The translations under genes and the position numbers were made by a program. 64,000 nt of DNA from Cylicocyclus nassatus (Eukaryota; Nematoda; Chromadorea; Rhabditida; Strongylidae): the NCBI GenBank assembly GCA_958299035.1, contig CATQJL010000001.1:51942329-52006328 (forward strand), in the 5' to 3' direction. Shown here one piece after another: positions 12,401-24,856 of the stretch (position 1 is the stretch's first letter; each line of letters opens with the position of its first letter). The notes beneath the pieces were generated by a model. That model saw nothing but the letters and a program-made list of their open reading frames with translations. It ran no database searches and was not told the DNA's origin.

Positions 12401-14599
12401 ATGTTTGTGCAATTTTTCCTCAAACCGAGAATCCACCGAAAAATCCAAGGTTAGCGCTGGTGTCGTAAACGGACCGCAAGATGATCCCCAATTGTACTCT
12501 TTCAGATGAGATGGAATCAAAACCGAAAATCGCATGCGTTGTTGTGAATCCAGACCTGGTTACCGATCGTTACATTGTCGGGAAGGAAGTGAAGGATCTC
12601 GAAAAGCAAAGCTGCACTTCCAGTAAGATTTGGTATCTTTTATTAGGAATAGACATTGGCAAAAATATTCTTGGAGGTCATTTCTTTTTGAAAAGTTGGA
12701 AAACTGACAACGTTTGCAAAGCCGTTTGATCTCTTACAAGCAAAAGTTGCTTGCTCAGACACCGGTGGTGCGAATTTTCTTTGAAGGGTGGGAGACAAGA
12801 AAGAAGTCAGTCTTCCATGAATTTTTTTGGTTGTTTCTCAAACCTTTTGCAAGCTTGTCATCTCAAAACTTGAAGAAGAAACATAATCTTCCCGAAATTT
12901 TTACTACACAAAACTTAATTTTTAGATTTTTACTACCGATTTTTGTGTCAATAAAATTATTGGGATAATTTATAAATAAACAGTTTGACTGCATAACTTT
13001 CAAATGAACACCTTTTTCTGATAAGATTAATTCCGATACGACAGAGACAGGGATCCTTCCTGCAATGAAAATAAGTTTTGCTGAGCCTTTCCGAAAATCT
13101 AGATCTATCATCTTTACTTCAACTCTTCGATTTTTGCACTTTAAAAACCGTGATTTAGGGGTACGATCCTTCTTCGAGTGGCTCCTGCCAGCTGAACGAG
13201 TCGAAGACGCACAAACTATCAAGCTATTTTCTACGATCCAGGTCTTCACCGCATGCTTTGCTGGTTTCGCACATGGCGCAAATGATGTTGGGTAAGTCGC
13301 TTCTATCAATAATTTTTTTGCTGTAAAAAATGCGGATTCAATTTCGGAAGCTCAAGTTGTTTTTTGACTGTGAAAAATCATTTCCGAACACTATAGCAAG
13401 CTTTTTTCATGTCCTCATTTTAGCAATGCAATTGCACCTTTGACTGCCCTCGTTGCTATCTACAAGGACGAAAATGCCCGACAAGAAGGAGAAGTGAGCA
13501 GTCATTAACCTTCGAATAAATTACCTTAATGGATATAGTTTAGGTTCCGATTTACATCCTCCTCTACGGAGTTTTTGCCATTTGCGTTGGCCTGTGGACT
13601 ATGGGCCATCGTGTAATTCGAACGGTCGGAACGAACATGTCCGAAATCAACCCTGCAACGTAAGTTTGTGATAATCATGAAATAGTAGGAAAAATTAGGG
13701 GCACAAAAATTACGTAGAAAAAAGCAAGGTATATTCAACAGCTACAGTAATGACCGACGGAAATTAAAATTAGCCGTAATCTCTCTCTCCAACACAGACT
13801 GAACAACCAATTTCTCTGGCATCTGAAAGAATAAGAGCTGTGAAAATTTGCAGAATCATAACGCTTCGAAAGAAAATCTAGTTCGAGTTCTCCAAACACA
13901 GAGTGTAAACTATATGCTGAGCAAAAATATACTTTCATGCAGATACGATCCATTTTGATTGGATCAATGTTGTCTTTGTTGTCCTAATTGTGACAATTGC
14001 AATAAATTTCAATTTTTTCTCCGTAGAAAGCAGTTCTTCCTATTCTTTTTTGTTCAAAAGTGGAGAAAGAGGCCAAAAGTTCTGCAGCATGTTTTTATCA
14101 TCATCACCATTGCTATTTTTCATTGTTTATAACGATCTAGTCATTTTGATGATTATCTTATCATTGAAAAACTTTTGCTTAGATGGTATTGTGAAAAGTT
14201 GCATCGAATTCAAATGCTCGATGTTTTAGCGGATTCACAATCGAATTCGGTGCTGCTATGACAGCGTTGATATGCAGTAAATTAGGCCTCCCAATTAGCA
14301 CTACCCATTGCTTGGTGAGTGATTCTTATAGCTATCAAAGCCATCCATAGAAAAATCTTTTCATCTTCAGGTAGGATCAGTGGTAGCTGTTGGTGTCGTG
14401 AAATCGCGAAAAAACATCGATTGGTCGATCTTTAGGAATATCGTAGTCTCATGGGTCGTTACCCTACCTGTTTCCTGTAAGTTCTCTTGCAAAACTAGAA
14501 TTTTCGATGTTTGGACTCCACAAAACTCCAAATCTTATTTTTTTTTCAGGTGCAATATCGGCTGGCATAATGCTTCTGCTTAAGCTTCTGGCTCTCTAG
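9454..14599 (+). CDS. pitr: Sodium-dependent phosphate transporter, PiT/PHO4 family (14 exons)
   Basis: Inorganic phosphate:cation symporter of the SLC20/PiT family, a multi-pass membrane protein, with C. elegans pitr proteins as nearest named relatives. Exons by reading and phase: 9454-9504, 10661-10838, 11112-11213, 11791-11931, 11990-12075, 12130-12226, 12330-12449, 12506-12622, 13159-13291, 13424-13493, 13544-13659, 14230-14314, 14371-14476, 14550-14599. They sum to 1452 bases: 483 residues plus TAG, in frame throughout. The family signature occurs twice, as expected for its duplicated halves: [11 protein letters not shown] (about 39-49) and HGANDVGNAIAP (about 336-347). Each half also has the second motif: [11 protein letters not shown] (about 125-135) and [12 protein letters not shown] (about 424-435). 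The cytosolic loop between halves (about 250-300) is short compared with vertebrate PiT proteins. The second signature has Gly where Ala or Ser is usual. Exon 3 (acceptor TATTTGAG) and exon 9 (acceptor GATTTAG) rest on weaker acceptors but restore phase and family sequence. All donors are GT. No break was found, so the gene looks functional. Confidence 0.93.
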
Positions 14600-14745
14600 T
14601 CACTTTGATACTCTTCTGACCTCTTCTCGTCATAATGACCGCATTTTGAAAAAACGGTTCGGATCACTCACTTCTGCAAGGATAATCTCGTTCCTTTGCC
14701 TTAATAAGTCGTTGCAAAGACGAATTGTACATATCCTAATAAATA
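14600..14745 (+). terminator. 3' UTR and poly(A) signal of the transporter gene
   Basis: AATAAA lies at 14738-14743, about 140 bases after the TAG, followed by T-rich sequence. It is the first canonical signal downstream and fits a short nematode 3' UTR. Confidence 0.6.
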
Positions 14746-14884
14746 TTCTCTCTTATTTATTTGAACGATAAAAGCGGGGTAAAATCTATTGCAAGGGACT
14801 AACATGTTGACGACCACTTGACAAACCATGTGTGTCAAGGTTTGAACTTCGTTACAATGACGGTTAAATTGATACAAACTTATT

Positions 14885-15685
14885 ACAGTAATTTGGGTAG
14901 AGGAACGAACACCTCCTCAGACAATTGCATCGGAAAGTTCGCGGCCTTAAAGAGTGTTACACGGAGCGCCGCGGCCCCTGAAGTTTGAGCTCCGCACGCC
15001 GCGGCCCATGTATATTTTACCGGGAACGCCGCGGCCAAAGTTGAAGCTGGGAAATAATTATCGGGAGGGTCGCGGCCCAACCACCTCACTCGGCGGGCCG
15101 CGGGCCTTATCAAAGGCCGCACTTCTTACACACTGCAGGATAAGGCGCAACCCGCGTGAGGTACGCCGCAGCGATGGGGCTACCCTAAGTGTTCATGAAG
15201 TTGGATATCACTGCTCGGATTTGGTCCTGTCTGACAGAATCGAGTTCTCATGATCATGAAATAAACTCCAGCAGTCGGTTGAGTGTTATCGACGACACTA
15301 GATGATGTCGACAGATGAGCTAACAAGTTGCTCAGTTTGCACTCAAGTCCGTCATTGTGAAGGACAGACTAAATAGTTCTTTACTCTTCCTAGGTCTTAC
15401 AAGCATGCTAATCGGGTCAACTATAGGCGCCTAACGGGCTCTTACAGGATGCGCCGCGGTCACTTATCGGGTCTAATATATGGGTTTACCGGGCAGCTCG
15501 CGGCATGGATGATTGGTGGTCGAACAAGCACCCGCGAACTTCCCGATACAATTGTCTGAGTCAATTAGGCGCCGCCTGCGCGAACTACTGGTCCCAACAC
15601 GATGCACAACAGTAGGACGAAAGGACCAGCAACCCGCAGAGGTGGTGCCTAATCGAGGCGTTCGTTCCTCTACCCCAGTAATTTT
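14885..15685. repeat. GC-rich composite inverted-repeat element
   Basis: Outer ends pair: GGGTAGAGGAACGAAC at 14895 against GTTCGTTCCTCTACCC near 15658. A second pair lies inside: CAGACAATTGCATCGG near 14918 against a match on the other strand near 15545. Between them sits an irregular series of GC-rich units centred on GCCGCGGCC (about 14940-15115, again near 15450), each separated by 30-45 bases of AT-richer sequence. No protein is recognised. The composition is very unlike the neighbours, and a similar array lies at 44230-44640. Confidence 0.6.
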
Positions 15686-15978
15686 CTTTTGCTGTGAATC
15701 TAGAAATGACCTCTATCTTCTTTGTTAGCCTTCCACAGCTACTGTAGGCGTGCCGTAGATGGCAGTCAGCGCTGTTTTACCTAGAAAATCCTGACTGGTA
15801 CGTAAAGGTCTTGGTCCCAAAAGGCAGACAATCAAAAATTTGCATTGTCGTCAATGTTTTAAAAATATCTACCAATTTTTCCTTGGCGTTTTGCCCAGGG
15901 CCAGGCACGAGGTGGGCAGTCAAGCTGGAAATCGTTTTAGATGGAAAGCAAAGGGGTTATCTTAAATATACGTTTGCA

Positions 15979-16150
15979 TGTATAGGCTGCTGCATGACGA
16001 AGGCGTAGTACTTTTGCGCGCGAACGCGGCTTTATTGGCAGCAGAGCGCATGAGGTGCAGGATTTACAACGGTGAAGATACGCGCGCGCCGCGTTCGCGC
16101 CCGCTCGAGTAATACCGTTTCTGCGCCTTCGTCATGCAATAGCCTTTACA
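15979..16150. repeat. Short MITE with GCATGACGAAGGCG inner repeat
   Basis: About 170 bases bounded by TGTATAGGCTGCTGCATGAC and its inverted match ending CCTTTACA. The middle is rich in GCGCG steps. A rearranged inverted copy is found at 41843-41933 beside the SL RNA cassette. Confidence 0.6.
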
Positions 16151-16430
16151 TACATTTCCTCACAAGCTGTTACACGACTGACATGCAAAAACACTCATCT
16201 TCAAAAATCGGAATTTATTCCCTTGATAATCGAATGCGTCGGTCACAGTGCGCACATGGCGATATGACTAAGAATTTGGAGTATAAACGGACATGGACTA
16301 GGAGAAGGTATAGTGTGTAGTATTGTGGAGAAATCATATGAAGTTGTGGCAAGCTTTTTTTCTGAAAACTTCTCACTACCAAAAATTGGAAAAATGGCTC
16401 GTTTGCAACGCACAGATGACGGTATGGCAC

Positions 16431-16592
16431 GAAATTTGGGGTGGGGGACATTAGGTCGCCGAAAAAGGGCGGTCCCCGCGGTCATTTGAGACAAATACGC
16501 ACCCCTGTACATGCGCGGACATGCGTTCCTGCAGGGAATCCGCGCGGGACTCTTCCAAATTCGGCGACCTAATGTCCTCCACCCCGAAATTT
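16431..16592. repeat. MITE, 160 bp, copy 1
   Basis: Terminal inverted repeats of about 30 bases (GAAATTTGGGGTGGGGGACA ... TGTCCTCCACCCCGAAATTT) flank a GC-rich core with GGGCGGTCCCCGCGGTCATT and TGCGCGGACATGCGTTCCTG. The core is nearly the same as in copy 2 at 25613-25760, but the terminal repeats differ in a matched way on both arms. Confidence 0.75.
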
Positions 16593-16594
16593 GC

Positions 16595-18104
16595 TGTGTA
16601 TAAGGAACAAAGTATGAAAAATTGTGGAAGAAGTTATGTGAATAAAGACGCGCTTAACTTTTCTTCAAATCAGATGGACAATTGCTCACCCAATGCCCAC
16701 CTAAGGTAGGCAAAACATTAGCTATCCATTTCATATAGTTTTCAAAACTTTCACATGATTCAGTTTTACACTTGAATTTTAGTATACAGTAACATTTTGG
16801 TTCTAAAACTGCTCCTCTCCTCCTCGTTAGGATCTAAATTAGCAACGATGCCATTGCTTTTGAGGAAGAAAGCGCGCTCCAATCGAGCAACCAACGCTGG
16901 CGAGATCAATTAGGAAAACGTAAGAATCGATAGTGACAAAGAGTCGTTTCAGCGATTCCGTTTGCCACCCTCGTGTGGGGCTTGATTCTATCAATTGCGA
17001 TAAAAGTCTTGCATGGAAGTGTATTCTTACTGAATGCGTTATAATGGTCTTGAAGATCATCGTCGACCCCAAAAAAAGGAAGCGAAGGGATTTGGAAAGG
17101 TAGGATCTGAAGAACTCCCTACAATTTTTTGGCGACAAACTGTAATCTTGATCTCTTATCTTATGACTACCATAAGTCTATCCTAAAAAATGGAAACAAT
17201 CAAAATGAGCTCTTTTCTTGAGCGATGGTGATGGACTCAAAGTTATTATTTCACGCAATTCGTGATAGTAACCCATTATTCCATGGCTACCGTAGCCCTA
17301 CCGTATAACCTCAAGCGCATTCATTTACAGACGAATGTTTAAACACATGCTGTAGTTCACCCAGAGTTGCTGCAATTCCGGCATTAAGTCTTTAACTGTC
17401 ACTATTTTCTAGGGATTATGTAACTGGTACTTTTTCCCCAAGCGTTCTGTGAACCCTATGATGTCTAAGATAAGATTTATCACGAAAAATATTTATTACT
17501 TGCACATATAATCTATAGAATTCTACAAAAAGGAGAACCATAAAGTCAGTTTGACGAACTTGTTCCCTTACCCGTACAATGGTCGTGCTAATTCTCGCAC
17601 AATTACCTTGTTTGATTTATAGAAATTACTGGACATCACTGCTGTAGACAGCGACGAGATTACGGTAACAATTCATACTAATGAGACTACAAATAATGAG
17701 CCAAGTAAGAGTGCTGAGTAAGAATTTGGGATCAATGCAGAGTTCATTGGTAGACCAGGAAACGTTTCCGGGTAACCATCTACTCGCATCTGAATCACCC
17801 GATTGCGAGCATAATCCGCGGTAAATCCGGTAACTTTCTGAAAAGCGTGGGCGATGAGCAATTACGAAATCTAACAATGATGAATTCAGCAAACATGACT
17901 AACAAATGTCGAAAAAAAAACCCGCATATATCTGAGAACATGAGATAACTACGAAATGTCACTAAACTTTCTAAAAAATTCGTACCGAAAACCAAATCTC
18001 ATGGAAAAGCAATAAGGAGCGAAATGGCTTGTGCCTTATGAAAAAAGTTGAATGGAAAAATTTGTCTCTCCCCTACAGTTGTGACAGTGGAATGTGAAAA
18101 ATTT
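16595..18104. other. Intergenic, no gene seen
   Basis: AT-rich with scattered short open frames on both strands. None shows a family motif or a splice pattern that I would defend. Confidence 0.4.
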
Positions 18105-18202
18105 CGGCGAATTCGCCGAATTCGCCGATGTCGCCGAATCCGCCGATGTCGCCGAATTCGCCGATGTCGCCGAATTCGCCGATGTCGCCGATGTCGCCGA
18201 CT
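18105..18202. repeat. 18-base minisatellite, unit GCCGAATTCGCCGATGTC
   Basis: About five full and partial units of an 18-base repeat, with a variant unit GAATCC and short 9-base units at the end. The unit length is a multiple of three, so the array stays open in several frames: on + it reads EFADVA repeats, on - it reads RRHRRI repeats inside a frame of 155 codons (17999-18466). I see no gene context around it, so the open frames probably follow from the repeat. Confidence 0.85.
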
Positions 18203-18204
18203 TT

Positions 18205-20987
18205 GCGTCTTTTCGTCATAACTCCCTTCGTTCTCAATGGATTTCAAATTTGAAGGAAGATTTGGATTCAGCTCGCCGAGACGAATCTTTTCATATATTG
18301 AACTGCTGTAATCGGCTCGGTCACGGTAAGTGCATGGTAGGAATCCGTTGCATCTTGTGGTGGTGTTTTCTAGAGCGTGTATTTCGGCGCATAATGTAGG
18401 CAAAAGTTTAAGAAACAGAGCGTTTGATGGAAGAGTTTCTGCTGAGTGATTCCAGCAGAAAACCATATCCTTTTTTGTGGTGGAAAAAAGAGAAAGGAGT
18501 ACGTGAACTTAGTAAATATATATGAACCACTTACCGTCAAACAAACATAACTATACAGTAACACTATGATTAGCAAAACAATTATAATCAGGGTTGAGCA
18601 AGAGGTCAGGCAGAAGCCCTTCATAAACGACCCCCCCCCCCCCCTGTGAAAACCCCCAAAGACCCTCCGCTTCACCTGTATTCCTGAACTAAGCCCTCAA
18701 AAAACATACTTGATCAGTTTCCGAAATCATACGGGGGTCCCGAGAAAATGTTCCTACTGTTTAATTGTTACCAACTCTTTTGCCAGAAACCCTAAGCTTT
18801 AAACATTATTGCAAAGAGCTGGTCTCAATACAGATTTACAGCATGGAGCGGATCACCTGTCACTCTTCGTTACTGTAGAATTGGTAAGAAATTAGGGGAG
18901 GGTTTTGAGCCATGAGAGCCGCATTTCCTCAGAAGAAAAACACAACGACTTGAAAACTTTTTAGAGTTGGTGATTCTAAATATGAAGTTCGCACTCTACC
19001 TAATAGTCCGTTAAAAGGTCATACTAGGTAAGCAACAGCAGCGGTTTTTTTGATGTTCCAAAAAATGTGGTTGCACCTTTCAGAAATCTTCATTATCTTG
19101 TACAAAGTTGAGTATTGAACTCAGCGTCCATGAAAACCCCATTACACCCCTTTTAGATTTTTTGAAATCATGTAAATTAGCGACTTTTTCGAAGTGACGC
19201 AATTGCGCAATGACGCAATTCAAAATGATGCCTATAGCTTCACCAATGACTTTGTGACAAGCTGACAAGAGAGTTATCAACAATCAAACAGTAAGCACAT
19301 TTTTGGGGACCTCCTGAATATTAACTCTTATACTCTTATCTTCCCAATTTGGAGGTCCCTTGAATGGATCGATTATGAAACAGCAAACTCTGCACTCATC
19401 CTCCACCCCAAAGGCAGTCCTTCTGCCAGACCCGAAAAACGCAAAATTTGAGTGAAAATTTTCCCGGCTATCGTTGCGCGTTAATGTTAAAAAGATATGT
19501 TCAGAAATTAACCGAACAAGCTGTATATATCGGACTTGCTCGAAACGCGATTTAAAACATGTGTTTACATCTGCCGAACTACTACTAAACTGGAAGCAGT
19601 TATGAGCTTTTAAAAAAGCATGTTCCACGAAATATGTTTCATAAACAATTTTCAGATTTTTGGCGAATGTGCTTCTTCCTTCCGATTAGCATACTCAGCC
19701 AGTAAATCCGGGCTATCAGGGTGCCCTTCAACTAATATATTCGTTGAAACTTGACCAATTCATATTTGAAAGCTCGTAACTCTTTCTTGATAGTTATATG
19801 CCAGATAAAAACATTTATTTTCAGCGTTACAAGGCGAGTCCGATGATAACAGCTTGTTCGAAATCGCTGAGTTAACTTTTGACCATTTCCTGTTTAGTTT
19901 ATTCCCAATGATTTTGAGGTATTGCCACAATGTTGAAGCTGGAGTGAAACTTACGTGGGACACGGCATTCATCATAATTATGTCCGAGTCTACCCATTGG
20001 ACTGTGGTATCGTTGCTGAAGTGCTTGTTGCATGGTGTTCCTCCTGCCTGGCATAAGCACAATCCGAAATGTCCGTGGGCGTGACAAAGAACTCTCTCAT
20101 CTCGATCCCTCCTGAAAAATCCCCATATTAGGAGGTGGCTGGAAAGGGTGGCCGGCCTTATTATCTCCATTCGAATCATCAGAGAAGCTAGCATCTCCGT
20201 ATTCGTTTTGACATGCTGCATTCATGGTCCCGCAAGATTACGAAGTTAAGACATAACACAGTTTGTGAGGAACTTGTTCCCAATTGTTTTTTTTAGCTCT
20301 CATCATCCCAGAAATTGGATTAACGTTCTCTTTCGCATGAGGGCGCAAAAAAGTATTAACGTTAACAGCTGATGGAAGAGCTGCATTTGGTAAAAGACAT
20401 TTATATCCGCTCAAGTGTCTGTGCACAAAGACAGAGCTACTGTTTTCGAAATGTGTTCAAGGAAATTTTAAACCAAACCCAAGCTTACTCATAATTTGCT
20501 GCTTAGAAGCGTTTGTTTAGGAAAATTTTTCTATGAATTTACATAAGTTTTAAAAGGGTACTAATCGCAAACAATCATAAGTCTTACGCTTGCAAGAGGA
20601 TGGTGAAATTAGGTAATCTTCCAAATGATCTGGTCTGATCTGCTCTCTCCAAATTACGGTGAATGATAGATTCGTGATCAAATGCTCACTTTACTGATCT
20701 TTCACAATAATCAGCTCTTCTTCATCCTGTAGCAACTAATTACGAAAAGAAGTTTTGTAGTTGCCTTCACAGGTTTGATTTTTTATCGTTTGGATTTTAA
20801 GAATTCAGATGCTCTTATCTATTTGATTATGTTTTACTTTTGGAGACTCCACTCCTGCACTAAGCAAAGCAGAGAAATTTTTGCCGAAACAGGTGTATGT
20901 AAAGTACCGTTATTCTCCTTTGAGGCTAATTACAAGTCAATTAGAGCAAGCTCGAACACCATCCACAACGTTGCTCTTCGCAAGTAC
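18205..20987. other. Intergenic with an unresolved coding-like patch
   Basis: Contains a poly-C run near 18631 and AT-rich sequence. The patch at 19954-20226 is listed separately. Another - strand frame at 19284-19628 has no recognisable motif. Confidence 0.35.
19954..20226 (-). CDS. Unresolved coding-like segment, unknown
   Basis: On the - strand an ATG at about 20226 opens a frame starting MNAACQNEYGDASF and including FQPPPNMGIFQEGSR before a TGA. An internal GATTTTTCAG looks like a splice acceptor, and CCCAC|GTAAGT at the lower end looks like a donor. GC content is above the local level and all three - frames stay open for long stretches, so the reading frame cannot be chosen. It may be a real exon pair or a gene remnant. 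Confidence 0.2.
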
Positions 20988-20989
20988 TA

Positions 20990-21907
20990 GGCTGTTGCAT
21001 AAGTTCTGTCCGATTTGAATTTTTGAGTTTAAAATGTCATAACTTCTTTCAGAGTCAACTTTTTTCCAAGGTCTTAGTTTCTATGTGTTGAGCAGTCCCT
21101 TGGCTAAAAAATGCATATTGAGATCTGCGCAAATCTTTGTTAAGGAAGAACCAAGAATGCAAAAACTTCGCAGCGTTTTTCTTCGAATCTGTCTTTTTTG
21201 ACATGGTAACGCTCCCTTATGAAAATTGATAGGCATCTTTTCTAATAATGGATGGATAGAGAAATTTTCGTAGATTATTATGCAACATAAAAGAGCCCAT
21301 AGGGTTTGCGCTGCCGAGAGATTTTCTTGACCGAACAAAAAATTGGCCACTTTTTGACCTCGCTTTAGCACATGTGTGCATGCCTATTTACAAATTATGA
21401 AAATTTTACAACTAAGGTGAGCGCCGAAAAGGAACTGGTGGATGGGCCCTGATAGCTCTTGCTTTGCCCTAGCACCTCCAACTTTGAAGTCGTCGATTAC
21501 TTCTATTCGCAGAAAGTTATAGCATGTAAAACATCTATACAGAAAATTAATGTTCGACAATAGATTTGACTAGCAAGACGTTTTCTTCATAGAACCAAAT
21601 TTCTGCATATACTAGCATTCTATACCCTTATTCCGCAGCCGATGGAAGAACTTGACTTGAAGGGCGCATTGTGGAGATTTCCTTGCAAGAACATATTTCT
21701 AGGGTGAGAACGTACCTCGGCCACTTAGAGATTTTAGGCCTGTGATCTCCGTACACTAAGAATTTTATTGAATTCTGGTATGCTTTAGAAAGCGCAAGGA
21801 AAGCACTTTTCAATGATACCAACCGTATCGAATTAGAGATGAAATTCTCTTAGAACAGCTGCTTCAAACATGAGGCAAAAAAATCGGACAGAACTTATGC
21901 AACAGCC
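20990..21907. repeat. 0.9-kb TIR element, copy 1 (family GGCTGTTGCATAAGTTCTG)
   Basis: Ends GGCTGTTGCATAAGTTCTGT and its inverse CAGAACTTATGCAACAGCC, flanked by TA on both sides (20988-20989, 21908-21909). The interior is not a palindrome, unlike other elements here. No transposase frame survives. Copy 2 at 29131-30034 runs in the same direction and is alignable from end to end by eye. Confidence 0.85.
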
Positions 21908-21909
21908 TA

Positions 21910-23306
21910 GTATATGAGAAAATGGACTCAAAATTATTGGAATCCCTATGACTTTTAAAAGATTTATTAGGCATCGTTGGCAGCAGCGTTCACAAACAAT
22001 TATGCATAAACTCTTCCCTCATTATTTTCCTATTTTCCAATGTGCTCAGGCTCCAAAGGCCAGGCTCATGCCCAGCTGCAGTAATGATAAACCCAGTTTT
22101 GTGTTGGTCAAATGATGTTGCTTCATCTTTTATCCCTTTAAGTAGTTTCATATAATTATCACCGTCAATGTTTTTATGCCATCTATGATGGATTCAAATG
22201 TTAGTGGAAGTACAGCAAATAGAGAAGAGAAAAAGGTTTTTGTTGCTTTTGGAAATGCAACAAATTTTAGAAGTAGAGAACCCTGGAAGGTTCGAGTTTG
22301 ATTATTTTTTTCTGCATCGATTGGTCCCTCAAAGAGCTTTCGAGAGTTTCAGCCATTTCCAGCAAAACAATTGCCTTGCGTTTGGAATAACCGATTGTTG
22401 TTGGATTCAAGTATGCAGCATGCGCGCAACAACATTTGGGATACCAAATTCATCATCAATATTGCATTATGACTTCGATAAAGCAAATGTATAAACTTTT
22501 GCTATTAGATGTTGGCACTATTCTGAGATTGCATGAAATGATACGAGAGTAACTGAATCCTCAACGATTTGAATCGACTGATTCTTTGGTAGCTAATGGA
22601 GAGATCGTAAGGAAGTTGTGCCTTTCTTACCCTCCAAGGATTTGCCATAAAGTGCTGCAATTGTTTGAAGAGCGGTAATGGCAAATGTTAAAACATGAAT
22701 AGCCTGCCTGAGAATTTCACTTAGCTATCTTATCAGCTGTTCGCCCGATCTTTTTAGATGTATTTTATTCTATGTAATTGAGAACTGTATAGAATCGAAG
22801 ACAGGCATTTTGTAACAATGTATTGACCAAAGTGAGTGTACATATTCTGTGGAGAAAAATACACCTCGAGCAATGCCTTTAGCAGCATCCCATAGCAAAT
22901 TTCATTCAGAACTTCAGCTAGCTCATCAGTGTCAGCATCTATTATAATTTCAAGTGACATTAAGTAATATGCTCATCACTGTTGAGCTAGATTTTTCAAT
23001 TCTAGCTTGCTCCTATCTAGGACTCCTCTCAGATTACAGTACCTCACAAATAAACAAGGAGGCATACGAGGAGGTAAGACCGTTTTTACCCTAATTTCAG
23101 GCAGATAAGGCGCCGTTTTCGAAATTTCAAGCAAGACGCTCAGCGGCTTCACTGTATTCCGGAAAGAAATCCTTATATCGCAATATTCTCCCAAGCAATA
23201 TACAGCCCGTTATAGGGTCCTTTGGTTGTAAAGTCCTTTGGCGTGTCTGGGCCGGTCGATTTTGGAAAAAAATCCCCCGCGCCTTATACGCGTGAAATTA
23301 GGGTAA
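21910..23306. other. Intergenic, no gene seen
   Basis: AT-rich. Short frames only, without motif or splice support. Confidence 0.4.
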
Positions 23307-23308
23307 TA

Positions 23309-24854
23309 CAGTGCTGGACAAAATTATAGGTCCACTCTAAAAAGTGCCATAACTGACTCTGTTGTCAATAAAATGTTCCAAAATTTGATACAGCCGTGTA
23401 TTTACCAGCATACTATCAGTCCCCAAAATGGGTCTCGTTTTCGTTCGGTCATTCAAAAAAAAAATGAAAATTTTGAAAAAAGCAGGCTTGAAGGCTGGAC
23501 AAAATTATAGGTCCACATGGAGTTTTCACTGATTAAAGCACTTCTTAGCTCCCGAATTTTTTTTAGGTAGGCACACATTTAAAATGTTAAACAGCTGCTT
23601 TAGTCAAGCTCTGTCATACCTCCAAAAAGAACTGATTAACTGCTTTTTGCCTTGAAAATGCTTTCACATGCATTTCGCTCCACAAACCTGCGTTGAGTGA
23701 GAAATTCTGCAGTTTCTCAGCTAGATCGGAAGCGAAGGGGGTTTCATCTATCTTCTGGTTGCTTTTTGACGTGAGCATTGAGGAAAAAATCCGACTTTTT
23801 GCTGCTGAAGCAAATCCGACATCGACTCAATCGGGAGAGAAAACCTCAGTTTCTGCCCTAAAACCCTTTATGCTTGTCATTATAACCTCAATATATTGTA
23901 AAAGCATTCTTTACACAAGAATAAAGCTGTTCGCCAAACTCTCAAGTGTCCACAAAACTGCCTTGCTTCTTTTTCGAAACCTGAGTTGTGTGCAACGTAA
24001 TGATGATTTTACGCAGATCCAAAATAGCTTGCCAAGTGCTACCTCGCTTAGATTTTTGACAGTAATTATTTCCTAGATAGTGGATACAGCTTGTAGTGTA
24101 TGTTAGCACATGATTCTTCTGAAAATTTTGGTCGGAGCCACAAGTAGCTTTGGTCTTGTCGTAATCAGTTTCTGCAGAGTGATTTCAGTAATTATACTCG
24201 AATGCTAGGATCTCTAGAAAGTTGTAACTATGGTATACGGACTTCCCTTCATAGGAACAATGCCTTTACTTTACTCAATGCTTCTGAGAACATCGTAAAA
24301 GAAGTTTGAAGACAGAAATTTGAGCTCAGGATTGCAGTATTGTCAATGTCGGATTTGCTTCAACAGCAAAAAGTCGGGTTTTTCCCCAATGCCCACGTTA
24401 AAAAGCATCCAGAAGGTAGATGAAACCCCGTCGCTTCCGATCTAGCTGAGAAACTGCAGAATTTCTCACTCAACGCAGGTTTGTGGAGCGAAATCCATGT
24501 GAAAGCATTTTCAAGACAAAAAACAGATAATCAGTTCTTTTTGGAGGTATGACAGAGCTTGACTAAAGCAGCTGTTTAATGTTTTCGGATGTGTACCTAC
24601 CTAAAGAAATTCGGGAGCGACGAAGTGCTTTAATCAGTAAAAACTCCAGGTGGACTTATAATTTTGTCCAGCCTTCAAGCCTGCTTTTTTCAAAATTTTC
24701 ATTTTTTTGAACGACCGAACGAAAACGAGACCCATTATGGAGACTGATAGTAGGCTGGCATACACACGGCTGTACCAAATTTTGGAACATTTTAATGACA
24801 ACAGAGTGAGTTATGGCACTTTTTAGAGTGGATCTTTAATTTTGTCCAGCACTG
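23309..24854. repeat. 1.5-kb Tc1-type fold-back element (CAGTGCTGGAC ends)
   Basis: CAGTGCTGGACAAAATTATA at the left is mirrored by TTTTGTCCAGCACTG at the right, with TA duplicated outside (23307-23308, 24855-24856). Arms of about 500 bases pair through CTAGATCGGAAGCGAAGGGG near 23721 and its partner near 24440. A frame of 127 codons at 23693-24076 spans the end of the left arm and the loop and has no DDE/D signature. The end motif CAGTGCTGG is shared with the element at 58619. Confidence 0.85.
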
Positions 24855-24856
24855 TA

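Noticed and set aside
12740..12870. Possible extra transporter exon in the 536-base intron
   Set aside because: Exon 8 joins exon 9 in phase and gives expected family sequence; the extra frame has no matching splice phases.
17999..18466. 155-codon - strand frame with Arg/His repeats
   Set aside because: It is open mainly because an 18-base tandem repeat crosses it. No gene context or non-repeat domain is present.
23693..24076. 127-codon frame as a possible transposase
   Set aside because: Spans an arm of the palindrome and its loop, and shows no helix-turn-helix or DDE pattern.
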